Part shown: positions 16,243 to 25,404 of the stretch, piece after piece | Numbering within the stretch: position 1 is the stretch's first letter | How the letters are laid out: every line of letters starts with the position of its first letter | Assembly: GCF_900102195.1 (NCBI RefSeq) | Contig: NZ_FNBE01000008.1 | Span: forward strand, 124,001 to 188,000 | Length of the DNA stretch: 64,000 nucleotides | Direction of reading: 5' to 3' | Source: Pseudonocardia oroxyli | GTDB lineage: Bacteria > Actinomycetota > Actinomycetes > Mycobacteriales > Pseudonocardiaceae | Notes under the pieces: model-generated | What the model saw: only the letters and a program-made list of their open reading frames with translations | Told to the model about the DNA's origin: nothing | Database searches by the model: none | Made by a program: the position numbers and the translations under genes

Positions 16243-17211
16243 ATGGCCGCGCTCCCCCTCGTTCAGGCGAGGTCCACCTCCGGGACCCGCTGGGGCGAGC
16301 CCGGGGACCTCGCCGTCCTGCCCGCCCTGCCGGAGCACCAGCCGCCGTGGCCCGGTCGGCAGGTGACCTCGGGCGGGGTCACCCTGCACGTGCGCGAGAC
16401 CTCCGGCGACGGTCCGGACGCCGTGTACGTCCACGGGCTCTCCGGTTCCGGCACGAACTGGACCGACCTCGCCGCCCTGCTGTCCACCCGGGTCACCGGC
16501 CACGCCGTCGACCTGCCCGGGTTCGGCTACACCGAGCCCGTGCCCTCCTGCGACTACACGCCCGCCGGACACGCGGACGCCCTGCTCTGCTGGCTGGCCG
16601 GGCGCGGCAGGCCGGTCCACCTGCTCGGCAACTCACTCGGCGGGATCATCGCCATGCTGGTGGCGGCCCGGCGGCCGGAGCTGGTGCGCACGCTCACCCT
16701 CGTCTCGCCCGCGATGCCCGACCGGCGCCCCGACCCGCGCCGCATGTCGGACCCCCGGATGGCGCTGGCCTGGATCCCGGGCCTCGGCAACAAGGCCCGC
16801 GCGCAGCTCGCCGCGATGACCCCGCGCGCCCGGGCCGAGGCCACGATGACGCTGTGCTTCGGCGATCCGACGCGCGCCACCGACGTCCGGCTCGACGAGA
16901 CGGCCGAGGAGATCCGCGCCCGCGGACGGCAGCCCTGGGCCGGTCAGGCCATCGACCGGTCCGCGCTCGGCATGTTCCGCAGCTGGGTGGGCCCCGGGCT
17001 CTGGCGCGCGGCCGCGCGGGTGCCGGTCCCCACCCTCGTGCTGTGGGGCGACCGCGACCGGCTGGTCAGCCCGCGGTTGGCCGCCCGCACCGCCCGGACC
17101 TTCCCGGACGGGCGGTTGGTGCTGCTCGACGGGGTGGGGCACATCGCCCAGATCGAGACGCCGGATCGGGTCGCCGCGGCCGTCGCCGCCTTCTGGGAAC
17201 ATGTCGCGTGA
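16243..17211 (+). CDS. Alpha/beta hydrolase
   Basis: This 322-residue alpha/beta hydrolase has the oxyanion turn VHGLSGSGTNW, nucleophile LLGNSLGG near residue 129, acid WGDRDRLV and histidine GVGHIAQ. The ATG at 16243 is preceded by a CATGCT -10-like box ending 6 nt upstream, consistent with leaderless expression. An upstream GTG in frame would add 26 unconserved residues. It is followed by moeZ after a 48-nt gap. Substrate is unknown; epoxide-hydrolase or esterase chemistry are both possible. Confidence 0.85.
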   Translation: MAALPLVQARSTSGTRWGEPGDLAVLPALPEHQPPWPGRQVTSGGVTLHVRETSGDGPDAVYVHGLSGSGTNWTDLAALLSTRVTGHAVDLPGFGYTEPVPSCDYTPAGHADALLCWLAGRGRPVHLLGNSLGGIIAMLVAARRPELVRTLTLVSPAMPDRRPDPRRMSDPRMALAWIPGLGNKARAQLAAMTPRARAEATMTLCFGDPTRATDVRLDETAEEIRARGRQPWAGQAIDRSALGMFRSWVGPGLWRAAARVPVPTLVLWGDRDRLVSPRLAARTARTFPDGRLVLLDGVGHIAQIETPDRVAAAVAAFWEHVA

Positions 17212-17259
17212 GTAACGGGTTGCGCTAGAGCGACCGTCTATCAGCTTGGAGTGGGAAAC

Positions 17260-18432
<1,173 letters not shown>

Positions 18433-18442
18433 GCACGTCCGC

Positions 18443-18480
18443 CGAACCGCCCGTGTCCCGAGGGGGAGACGGGCGGTTCG
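18443..18480. terminator. Intrinsic terminator after moeZ
   Basis: A 12-bp perfect stem (CGAACCGCCCGT with ACGGGCGGTTCG) encloses a 14-nt loop and is followed by TCGTTT. It lies 10 nt after the moeZ stop and should end the hydrolase-moeZ transcript. Confidence 0.75.
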
Positions 18481-18762
18481 TCGTTTCCGCGAGTCCCGCA
18501 CTTCGGACCCGCGGGTCGTCCGCGGTGATGACACGTGACACCTTCTCGGCATTGGATGTGCTTTACCTCACATTGCTGCAACCTTTTCCGTTGCTGTTGG
18601 TGAGCGAGGCAAGTGATAGGCCAACAGTGCGTAGTCAATTGCGCCGTTTGCGTTATCGATCTACTCCATGTCTCCCTGTCGGCGCCTCGTCGCCCCTGAT
18701 TCGGCTGGGTAGCGTCCCGCTCCCGCGCGGCGATTGATCGTCCGAGCAGGAGGGAGTGGGCT
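18481..18762 (+). promoter_or_regulatory. Unusually A+T-rich intergenic promoter region
   Basis: The gap between moeZ and the giant repeat protein is 330 bp. After the terminator it contains, at about 18540-18665, one of the most A+T-rich stretches of the window, with several TTG and TTT runs. A TAGCGT -10-like hexamer (about 18708-18713) lies 50 bp before the start, and AGGAGGGA (18748-18755) is the ribosome site. I see no convincing gene. The composition suggests a regulated or recently acquired promoter region. Confidence 0.5.
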
Positions 18763-21700
18763 GTGGCGGAGTGGTCGACGGACGGTGCGGGTCGGAACCG
18801 AGCGGTGTGCGCGTTGCCGGGGTGCGACCTGGAGGTCGAGTCGGCGCCCGGCCGCCCCGAGCGGCTCTACTGCAGCGCCTCGCACCGCCTCGCCATGCGC
18901 AGGCTCCGCCGGGCCGCGGCGCACGCGGCGGAGGACCCCACGGTCGTCGACACCCTTCCCTGGCTGCGGGAGCCGATCCGGTCGAGCCCGCGGCGGCCGG
19001 ACCCGACGGGTGGTCGCGAGACCGGGCCCGCACCGGTCGCCGCCGAATCGGAGGGGCGGGCGTCGGCGGACGCCGCACCGCCGGTCGACCGGCCCGCCCG
19101 CTCGGCGTGGCGGAACGCGATCGCGCGGAACCGTCGCGCGGTCGCGGTGCTGGGGGCGACCGCGGTCGTCCTGGGCGGGTACGCCGCGACGCTCGGCCCG
19201 CCGGACGCGACGCCGCCGCCCGCGGTGTCCGCCCCGACGTCCGAGGAGACGTGGGCCGGGCAGGCGGAGCTGGCGCTGGCCTCGGTCACCGGGCAGCTGG
19301 AGAGCCTCGCCGCGGCGCAGCAGGAGTGGGCGGCCTCGCCCGCGGCGCGGGAGAACGGCCCCCGACCGCCCGCGGTGCGCCGCATGGAGCAGCGCCGACA
19401 GGTCCTCGAACAGCAGAAGGCCACGCTGCAGTCGCAGCTCGAGGGCTACCGCGAGCTCGAACGCAGCGCGGACGAGCTGCGACGGGCCGACGAACAGCTC
19501 GCCGCCATCGACGGGTTGCTCGCCGCCGACACCGGCCGCGACCAGGCGTGGTCCACGGCCCTGGCCGAACAACGCGAGCTGCGCGGCCGACACCGCGACG
19601 GCGTGCAGCAGCAGGTCGCGACCCTCCGGGAGGGCGTCGACGTCGCGGTCCGCACCCCGCTTCCCGACGAGCGGTCGGAGACCGGGCGGACCGCGCAGGT
19701 CGCCGAGGAGGTGCGGGCCCTCGGTGAGGGGCGCCCCACCCCGGCGCCGTCCCCGACGACGGCCTCCCGTCCGCCGCTGGCGCAGGGCCGCGAGGAGGAG
19801 CAGAACCCGGGCGTCCCGGTCGGGACCAGCGGCCCGCCCGACCCCCGCGGCCCCCAGGACGAGTCCACCGAACGCGATCGCCCCGCCCCCGAGCGCCGCC
19901 CCGCCGCCGAGGGCGCGGGCCGCGGCGGCGCTGTGGGCGGTGCCGGGCGTGGTGCCGGGGAGGCGGTCTCGGGTGCCGGACGTGGTGTGGGTGAGGCGGC
20001 CGAGGGTGTGGGTCGCGGAGCGGGTGAGGCGGTCGGCGGTGCTGGGCGTGGTGCCGGCGAGGCGGTGTCGGGTGCCGGGCGTGGTGTGGGTGAGGCGGCC
20101 GGGGGTGTGGGTCGCGGTGCCGGTGAGGTGGCTGGCGGCGCCGGGCGCGGCGTCGGTGAGGCTGCGGAGGGTGTGGGTCGTGGGGCCGGAGAGGCGGTCG
20201 GCGGCGCCGGACGCGGTGTCGGCGGCGCGGTGTCCGGTGCCGGGCGCGGCACGGGCGAGGCCGCGGAGGGTGTGGGTCGCGGTGCCGGTGAGGTGGCCGG
20301 CGGTGCCGGGCGGGGTGCCGGTGAGGCGGTGTCCGGTGCCGGGCGCGGGGTGGGCGAGGCTGCGGAGGGTGTGGGTCGCGGTGCCGGTGAGGTGGTCGGC
20401 GGTGCCGGGCGCGGTGTCGGGCAGACCGTCGACGGGGCCGGTCGCGGGTTGGGCGACGCGGTCGAGGGAGCGGGTCGCGGGCTCGGCGAGGCCGTGAGCG
20501 GCGGGCGTGATCGCGCCGACTCCGGGCAGGCAGCCGGCGGGGCGGACGCTCGCCCGACACGCGCGGGCGCGGACGGTCGCCCGGCAGGCGCTGCCGGCTC
20601 CGACGCGGCGCCGTCCGCAGCGCCCCGAACCGACGGTGCCCGGATCAACGGTGCCCAGTCCAACGGTGCCCAGTCCAACGGTGCCCAGTCCAACGGTGCC
20701 CAGTCCAACGGTGCCCAGTCCAACGGTGCCCAGTCCAACGGTGCCCAGTCCAACGGTGCCCGGGCCGACAGGTCCGCGGCGACAGCGGCGCAGTCGGGCG
20801 GGGGCACGGCGCAGGGACAGGGAGGTGCCGCCGGCCCCTCCGCTGCCGTGGCCGAGGATCGTCCTGCTGCTCCGGACGCGAGCACGGGGCGGACGCAGCC
20901 GTCCGCCCCGGATCGCGCGGACCAGCCTCGGTCCGGCGCGCCGGCGTCGGTCCCGGTCGCGCCGGCCGGGACGGCGGCGCCGGGGGTGGCGTCGGCCGTC
21001 GCCGGTCCCATGGTCCGGTCGATGACCTCCTCGTTCGCGGCGCCAATGGTCGAGGCTGCCCTGCGTGACGCCGACCGGCGGATCGCCGAGGAGGGGGCGG
21101 CCCGCACCGTCGACCAGCGCTCCACCGGCAGCACCTCGCCCGGCGACGAGCGCGCGACGTCCGGTTCCGGGAGCGCGAACGGCGCCACCGGAAGCCGGAA
21201 CGGAGAGTCGGGCGACGGCTCGACCGCGACCACCTCTCGGAGCGGGCCGGGCACGAACCAGGACGAGCGCACCCGCGCCACGACGACGCGGGCCACGGCC
21301 TCGCACGACGGCGCGAGCACCACCTCCGAGCGCAGGAGCTCGGACGGCAGCGGCAACTCGAACCGCAGCGGCTCCGAGGGCAGCGAGTCTCACGGAAGCC
21401 GCTCCGGCAGCAACAGCTCGGGCGGCGGCTCCGGCAGCAGCGGCACCGAGCGCAGCGGCTCGGAGGGCGGCGACTCTCGCAGCAGTGGTTCGGACAGCAG
21501 TCGCTCCGGCGGCAGCAGCTCGGACCGCAACAGCTCGGACCGCAACAGCTCGGACCGCAACAGCTCGGACCGCAACAGCTCGGAGGGCAGCGACTCTCAC
21601 ACCAGCACCTCGGGCGGCAGCCATTCCGGCAGCAGTGGCTCGGACCGCAGCGGCTCGGACCGCAGCGGCTCGGACCGCAGCGGCTCGGACCGCAGCGGCT

Positions 21701-21987
21701 CGGACCGCAGCGGCTCGGACCGCAGCGGCACGGACCGCAGCGGCTCTCGCGGCAGCGGGTCCAACGGCAGCGGGTCCAACGGCAGCGGCTCCGGCAGCGG
21801 TGGCTCGGACCGCAGCGGCTCGGAGGGCAGCGACTCTCGCAGCAGTGGTTCGGACAGCAGCGACTCCCCTGGCAGCGACTCGCGTAGCAGCGGCTCCGAC
21901 GGCGGCGGCTTCGACGGTGCCACCGGCGGGAACGGCGGCGCCTCGGACTGGAGCCGGATCGTCGCCGACAGCACCGCCGGCGGCTGA
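18763..21987 (+). CDS. Giant low-complexity membrane-anchored repeat protein
   Basis: This 1074-residue protein has, in order: a short cysteine-rich finger (CALPGC at about 16-21, then YCSASHR near 45); an Arg-rich stretch; a single transmembrane helix (about residues 128-147, VAVLGATAVVLGGYAA); a coiled coil (about 165-290, with RRQVLEQQKATLQSQ); seventeen 11-residue GxGRGxGExxx repeats (393-579); seven NGAQS repeats (about 629-666); and a long Ser/Asp/Gly/Arg-rich tail (about 860-1055). The likely topology is N-in/C-out. It resembles Sdr-type surface stalks only in style; no LPXTG is present. The GTG follows AGGAGGGA. I recognise no family; the frame is supported by RBS, topology and in-frame repeats. 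Confidence 0.75.
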   Translation: MAEWSTDGAGRNRAVCALPGCDLEVESAPGRPERLYCSASHRLAMRRLRRAAAHAAEDPTVVDTLPWLREPIRSSPRRPDPTGGRETGPAPVAAESEGRASADAAPPVDRPARSAWRNAIARNRRAVAVLGATAVVLGGYAATLGPPDATPPPAVSAPTSEETWAGQAELALASVTGQLESLAAAQQEWAASPAARENGPRPPAVRRMEQRRQVLEQQKATLQSQLEGYRELERSADELRRADEQLAAIDGLLAADTGRDQAWSTALAEQRELRGRHRDGVQQQVATLREGVDVAVRTPLPDERSETGRTAQVAEEVRALGEGRPTPAPSPTTASRPPLAQGREEEQNPGVPVGTSGPPDPRGPQDESTERDRPAPERRPAAEGAGRGGAVGGAGRGAGEAVSGAGRGVGEAAEGVGRGAGEAVGGAGRGAGEAVSGAGRGVGEAAGGVGRGAGEVAGGAGRGVGEAAEGVGRGAGEAVGGAGRGVGGAVSGAGRGTGEAAEGVGRGAGEVAGGAGRGAGEAVSGAGRGVGEAAEGVGRGAGEVVGGAGRGVGQTVDGAGRGLGDAVEGAGRGLGEAVSGGRDRADSGQAAGGADARPTRAGADGRPAGAAGSDAAPSAAPRTDGARINGAQSNGAQSNGAQSNGAQSNGAQSNGAQSNGAQSNGARADRSAATAAQSGGGTAQGQGGAAGPSAAVAEDRPAAPDASTGRTQPSAPDRADQPRSGAPASVPVAPAGTAAPGVASAVAGPMVRSMTSSFAAPMVEAALRDADRRIAEEGAARTVDQRSTGSTSPGDERATSGSGSANGATGSRNGESGDGSTATTSRSGPGTNQDERTRATTTRATASHDGASTTSERRSSDGSGNSNRSGSEGSESHGSRSGSNSSGGGSGSSGTERSGSEGGDSRSSGSDSSRSGGSSSDRNSSDRNSSDRNSSDRNSSEGSDSHTSTSGGSHSGSSGSDRSGSDRSGSDRSGSDRSGSDRSGSDRSGTDRSGSRGSGSNGSGSNGSGSGSGGSDRSGSEGSDSRSSGSDSSDSPGSDSRSSGSDGGGFDGATGGNGGASDWSRIVADSTAGG
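19939..20499 (+). repeat. Seventeen in-frame 33-bp repeats (GxGRGxGExxx)
   Basis: Seventeen consecutive 33-bp units encode 11-residue repeats such as GAGRGVGEAAE and GVGRGAGEAVG. Units alternate in a higher-order pattern, with A-type GAGRG and V-type GVGRG starts. Synonymous and conservative changes accumulate toward the 3' end, as expected from serial duplication. An 11-residue period suits a right-handed coiled coil or an amphipathic helix. Confidence 0.9.
20647..20760 (+). repeat. Seven 15-bp repeats encoding NGAQS
   Basis: AACGGTGCCCAGTCC is repeated seven times with no mismatch, followed by a partial unit. Perfect identity indicates recent expansion and probable length variation between strains. 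It is inside the giant repeat protein and keeps the frame. Confidence 0.92.
21340..21930 (+). repeat. Serine-rich repeat tract (GSDRS / NSSDR units)
   Basis: This tract is made of 15-bp units, chiefly GGCTCGGACCGCAGC (GSDRS; about six near-perfect copies from 21650 to 21740) and CGCAACAGCTCGGAC (RNSSD; four copies near 21526-21585). They are interspersed with Ser/Gly variants. It forms the C-terminal, probably extracellular, part of the giant repeat protein. Confidence 0.85.
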
Positions 21988-22043
21988 AGTCACTCCCGCG
22001 TGGCACCTCGGATCCGCAGGACGGCGCAGGTAGCGTGGCCGCC

Positions 22044-22862
22044 GTGACCGCAGCACCCACGGCCCCGCAGGCGGCAGCCCTCCCCGAGCACGTCCGCGTC
22101 GCGTTCGGGGTCAAGGATGCCGTCCCGCGCCCGGTCGTCTGGGCGGGTCAGCGCGCCTGGCACTGCGACGAGGTGCTGCTGCGTCCGGTCGCCGACAACG
22201 CCATGGCCGCGTGGTCGGCGGGCGTCCTGGAGAACCTCGACGTCGAGGCCGTGCGGCTCGCCCGCCCGGTCCGCTCGTCGGACGGCCGGTGGGTCGTGGC
22301 GGGCTGGGCCGCCTCCCGCTTCCTGGCCGGTGCCTCCGAGCCCCGCCACGACGACGTCGTCTCCGCCAGCCTCCGCCTGCACGCCGCGACCGCCACGGTC
22401 CAGCGGCCCCGGCTGCTCGACAGCCGAGACGACCTGCTGGCCCGCAGCGCGGCGGCCGCCTTCGGGGAACGCCGCTTCGCCCTCGACGACGCGGCGGGCG
22501 GCCGCCTGTTCGGCGAGCTCGCGGCGCACCGCCGCCCCATGAAGTCCCCACCGCAGGTCGTGCACGGTGAGCTGTTCGGCGCCGTGCTCTTCGACGGCGA
22601 CGGCGTGCCCGTGGTCCTCGACCTGGTCCCGTTCTGGCGCCCGGCCGAGTGGGCCGCCGCGGTCGTCGTGGTCGACGCGATCGCCTGGGGCGGCGCCGAC
22701 GAGGGGCTGATCGACCGCTGGGCCCACCTCGACGAGTGGCCGCAGGCGCTGCTCCGCGCGGCCCTCTACCGGCTGGCGCTGCACGCCCAGCACCCCGACG
22801 CGTCGGCGCGCAGCGTGGCCGGCCTCGAACGCGTGGCCGGGCTGGTGTCCGCCCGTCTGTAG
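22044..22862 (+). CDS. TIGR02569 family protein
   Basis: This 272-residue protein matches the actinobacterial TIGR02569 family, related to aminoglycoside-phosphotransferase folds. The segment VVHGELFGAVLF then VVLDLVPFWRP resembles the catalytic HGDLxxxN / DxxP region. The M. tuberculosis locus has such a gene near moeZR and lipV (Rv3205c, from memory). I chose GTG 22044 because TAGCGT (22031-22036) is a good -10 box ending 7 nt before it; the GTG at 22035 lies inside that box. Function is unknown. Confidence 0.78.
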   Translation: MTAAPTAPQAAALPEHVRVAFGVKDAVPRPVVWAGQRAWHCDEVLLRPVADNAMAAWSAGVLENLDVEAVRLARPVRSSDGRWVVAGWAASRFLAGASEPRHDDVVSASLRLHAATATVQRPRLLDSRDDLLARSAAAAFGERRFALDDAAGGRLFGELAAHRRPMKSPPQVVHGELFGAVLFDGDGVPVVLDLVPFWRPAEWAAAVVVVDAIAWGGADEGLIDRWAHLDEWPQALLRAALYRLALHAQHPDASARSVAGLERVAGLVSARL

Positions 22863-22947
22863 GTCCCGCCGCGGGGTGGATGTTGAGTTCTGGTTACCGT
22901 GATCGCGCTCGCGAGCTGCGGCCTCGATGATGTCGCAGGATGTGCCG

Positions 22948-24126
22948 ATGAGCGCCCCCACCACCGATGACGAGGCACCCGTGCCCGCGCTCGCCGGGTT
23001 CACGGTCGGCGTGACCGCCGCTCGCCGTGCCGAGGAGTTGGGCACGATGCTGGAGCGCCGTGGCGCCACGGTGCGCCACGGGCCCTGCATCCGGATTGTG
23101 CCGCTGGCGGACGACACGGACCTCCAGGCGCGGACCCGCGACCTCATCGGCAGGCCGCCGGACGTCACCGTCGCGACGACCGGGGTCGGTTTCCGCGGGT
23201 GGGTCGAGGCCGCGGCGGGCTGGGGTGTGGGGGAGCAGCTGCTCACGGCCCTCGGCACCAGCCGCATCCTCGCCCGCGGACCCAAGGCGCGGGGGCAGAT
23301 CCGCGCGGCGGGGCTGAGCGAGGTGTGGTCGCCTGCGTCCGAGTCCTCCGCCGAGATGCTGGACCACCTGTTGGCGGAGGGGGTCGCCGGGCAGCGCATC
23401 GCGGTCCAGCTGCACGGGGAGCCGCTCCGACACGTCGTCGAGGCCCTCGAGCGCGCGGGCGCCGAGGTCGTCACGGTCCCGGTGTACCGGTGGATGCTGC
23501 CGGTCGACCCGGTACCGATGGACCGGCTCACCGACGCCGTCCTGGCCGGCGCGATCGACGTCCTGACCTTCACCAGCGCGCCCGCCGCGAGCGCGCTGCT
23601 CGCCCGGGCGGGGGAGCGCGGCCTTCGGGACGACCTGCTCGCCGCCCTCCGGACGACGGTCCGCGTGCTGTGCGTGGGGCCGGTCACCGCGGCCCCGCTG
23701 GAGGCTCTCGACGTGCCGACCTGGCAACCGGCGCGGTCGCGGCTCGGGGCGATGGTCCGCACGCTCGAGTCCGCCGCGCCCTCCCTGGTTCGGCGGCTGC
23801 CGGTGGCAGGGCACGTCCTGGAGCTGCGCGGCGACGCCGTGCTGGTCGACGGCGAGCTGAAGACCGTCCCTCCGGCCGGGATGGCGGTGCTGCGGGCGCT
23901 GGCCTGCCTGCCCGGGCGGGTGGTCCCCCGGGAGGAACTGGTGCGGGCCCTGCCCGGGGGCGATCACGACGTCGAGTCGGCCGTGGCCCGGCTGGGGGCC
24001 TGGCTCGGCCCTGCGACGCTGATCCGGACGGCGGACGAGCGCGGGTATCGCCTCGCAGTGGACCCTGCCGTGGACCCCGCCGTGGACCCCTCCCGATACG
24101 ACGACCAGCACGGCGAGGAGCGGTGA
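22948..24126 (+). CDS. Uroporphyrinogen-III synthase / winged-helix regulator fusion
   Basis: This 392-residue protein has an N-terminal HemD-like region (FTVGVTAARRAEELGTML, then VATTGVGFRGW, LTFTSAPAASALL and LCVGPVTAAPL). A C-terminal OmpR/PhoB-type winged helix follows from about residue 285 (LELRGDAVLVDGELK, VPREELVRALPG and GYRLAV). The same fusion is known in M. tuberculosis Rv0260c near nitrate/nitrite genes. It could couple tetrapyrrole supply to transcription, or act as a regulator using a HemD-like sensor. The ATG at 22948 has AGGA 7 nt upstream; an ATG 21 bp earlier is possible. The C-terminus contains VDPA repeated three times. Confidence 0.85.
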   Translation: MSAPTTDDEAPVPALAGFTVGVTAARRAEELGTMLERRGATVRHGPCIRIVPLADDTDLQARTRDLIGRPPDVTVATTGVGFRGWVEAAAGWGVGEQLLTALGTSRILARGPKARGQIRAAGLSEVWSPASESSAEMLDHLLAEGVAGQRIAVQLHGEPLRHVVEALERAGAEVVTVPVYRWMLPVDPVPMDRLTDAVLAGAIDVLTFTSAPAASALLARAGERGLRDDLLAALRTTVRVLCVGPVTAAPLEALDVPTWQPARSRLGAMVRTLESAAPSLVRRLPVAGHVLELRGDAVLVDGELKTVPPAGMAVLRALACLPGRVVPREELVRALPGGDHDVESAVARLGAWLGPATLIRTADERGYRLAVDPAVDPAVDPSRYDDQHGEER

Positions 24127-24254
24127 AGCGGGTGGTGCGCCGCCGCCCGGCCGACCTCCGTCCGCTCCCGGAACCCCAGGCCCGCGACCGGGTCGCCGCC
24201 CCGGGCCCGCCGTGGGAGTCCACCGTCCTGCCGACCAGCGGGGGACCGCGCTGA
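24123..24254 (+). CDS. Possible 43-residue small protein
   Basis: A short frame starts at a GTG overlapping the HemD-fusion stop by GTGA and ends at 24254, 12 bp before the convergent alkyltransferase-like gene. The N-terminus is Arg-rich and the middle Pro-rich. The overlap is the same geometry used by real gene pairs in this window, but there is no homology clue. It may be read-through sequence only. Confidence 0.3.
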   Translation: MKRVVRRRPADLRPLPEPQARDRVAAPGPPWESTVLPTSGGPR

Positions 24255-24266
24255 GGGCGCGCGCCC

Positions 24267-24560
24267 TCACGGTTCTCGGCGGGAACGGAATGCCTTCGGC
24301 AGCCGCCCGCCCTCCACCAGGATCCCCTCGGCCCGGAGCCGCGCGGCCTGCTCCTGCGCGACGTGCGGCGCGCAGGTCCCGTCCGCCCGCAGCACACGGT
24401 GCCAGGGCAGGTCGTGCCCGTCCTCGCGGAGCACCCGCCCGACCAACCGCGCCCGCCCCGGCAGGCCCGCCTCGGCGGCCACGGCGCCGTACGTGCTCGT
24501 GGTGCCCGCCGGGATGGCCGCCACCGCCGCCCGGATCCGCTCGTGCGCAGCCTCGTCCAT
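24267..24560 (-). CDS. Alkyltransferase-like (MGMT-fold) DNA-binding protein
   Basis: This 97-residue protein has the DNA-binding domain of O6-alkylguanine transferases: IPAGTTSTYGAVAAEAG (helix-turn-helix) and GRVLREDGHDLPWHRVL. The active-site PCHR motif is PWHR here, with Trp replacing the acceptor Cys, so it belongs to the ATL type. ATL proteins bind alkylated guanine and hand it to nucleotide excision repair rather than dealkylating it. The ATG at 24560 has GGGGAGG just upstream. The mycobacterial counterpart next to lipV is Rv3204. Confidence 0.88.
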   Translation of the reverse strand: MDEAAHERIRAAVAAIPAGTTSTYGAVAAEAGLPGRARLVGRVLREDGHDLPWHRVLRADGTCAPHVAQEQAARLRAEGILVEGGRLPKAFRSRREP

Positions 24561-24573
24561 CACGCCTCCCCGC

Positions 24574-25344
24574 TCACTCCCCGACGAAGTCGCCGATCAG
24601 GGCCGCCGACTCCGCGGGCCGCTCCAGGTAGACCATGTGCCCGGTGTCGACCCGTTGCACGGTGAGCGAGTCGCCGAGCTCGGCGGCGCAGGCCGCGAGC
24701 CACTCGTCGGACACGAAGTCCGCCTTGGTGGCGGGCAGGACCAGCGTGCGGGTGCCCGCGGGCGGGATTGCGGCGGGCCGGGCCATCTCGCTCCAGGCGC
24801 CGATCACCGAGGCGCGCGAGTAGCGCCAGGACCATACGCCGCCCTGCTCCTCGAGGTGGGCTTCGACCTCCGCGTCCACCCAGCGGTCCGCCACGCCCTC
24901 CCAGCTCTCGGCCTTGGCCGCCCGCGCGGCGGCGCGATCGGGGTACGACTCGTCCGGACGCGTCTCCTCCGCCGTCTCCAACATGTCCTGGGGGTCCAGC
25001 CCCAGCGCGGGATCGACCAGCACGAGGCACTCCACCCGCGCGGGCGCGGCCCGGGCCAGGTGCACGGCGATCGCCCCGCCGAAGGAGTGCCCCACGACCG
25101 CGGCCCGCTCGATCCCCTGCGCGTCCAGCACCGCGAGCGCGTCCGCCACGTGCTGCTCGAGCCGCCACGGCGGCGCCCACGGCGACCGGCCGTGTCCGCG
25201 CAGGTCCGGGGCGACCCAGCGCAGGTGCGGGAGTTGCTCGGTGAGCGGGCGGAAGCGCAGCCCGTGCCCGGTGACGCCGTGCAGGGCGAGCACCGGCGGC
25301 CCGGCGGGATCACCGGTCAGGTGGACGTGCAGGGGTTCGACCAT
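24574..25344 (-). CDS. lipV: Alpha/beta hydrolase (LipV-like)
   Basis: This 256-residue alpha/beta hydrolase has LHGVTGHGLR as oxyanion region, nucleophile VVGHSFGGAI, and a histidine in DTGHMVYLE. Position between the alkyltransferase-like gene and adnA matches M. tuberculosis lipV (Rv3203). The ATG at 25344 directly precedes VEPLHVHLTG; longer frames run through the divergent adnA promoter. Substrate is not known. Confidence 0.82.
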   Translation of the reverse strand: MVEPLHVHLTGDPAGPPVLALHGVTGHGLRFRPLTEQLPHLRWVAPDLRGHGRSPWAPPWRLEQHVADALAVLDAQGIERAAVVGHSFGGAIAVHLARAAPARVECLVLVDPALGLDPQDMLETAEETRPDESYPDRAAARAAKAESWEGVADRWVDAEVEAHLEEQGGVWSWRYSRASVIGAWSEMARPAAIPPAGTRTLVLPATKADFVSDEWLAACAAELGDSLTVQRVDTGHMVYLERPAESAALIGDFVGE

Positions 25345-25404
25345 GCGGTGATCGTGCCATCCGGCTCGACCGTGAACCTCCGCGTGCGGCGTGCCGGACC
25401 CGAG

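Noticed and set aside
17212..17259. Molybdenum-cofactor riboswitch upstream of moeZ
   Set aside because: The gap is only 48 nt and contains a ribosome site but no room for an aptamer.
18453..18737. A 94-codon frame in the gap after moeZ
   Set aside because: It begins inside the terminator hairpin, has no ribosome site and ends in the promoter region of the next gene.
20647..20760. Tandem repeats as a CRISPR or centromere-like site
   Set aside because: They are 15-bp in-frame units encoding NGAQS within an open reading frame.
18661..22056. A 1131-codon open frame on the minus strand opposite the giant repeat protein
   Set aside because: It is Ala/Val/Arg monotony created by the reverse complement of GC-rich repeats, has no ribosome site and would run through the A+T-rich promoter region.
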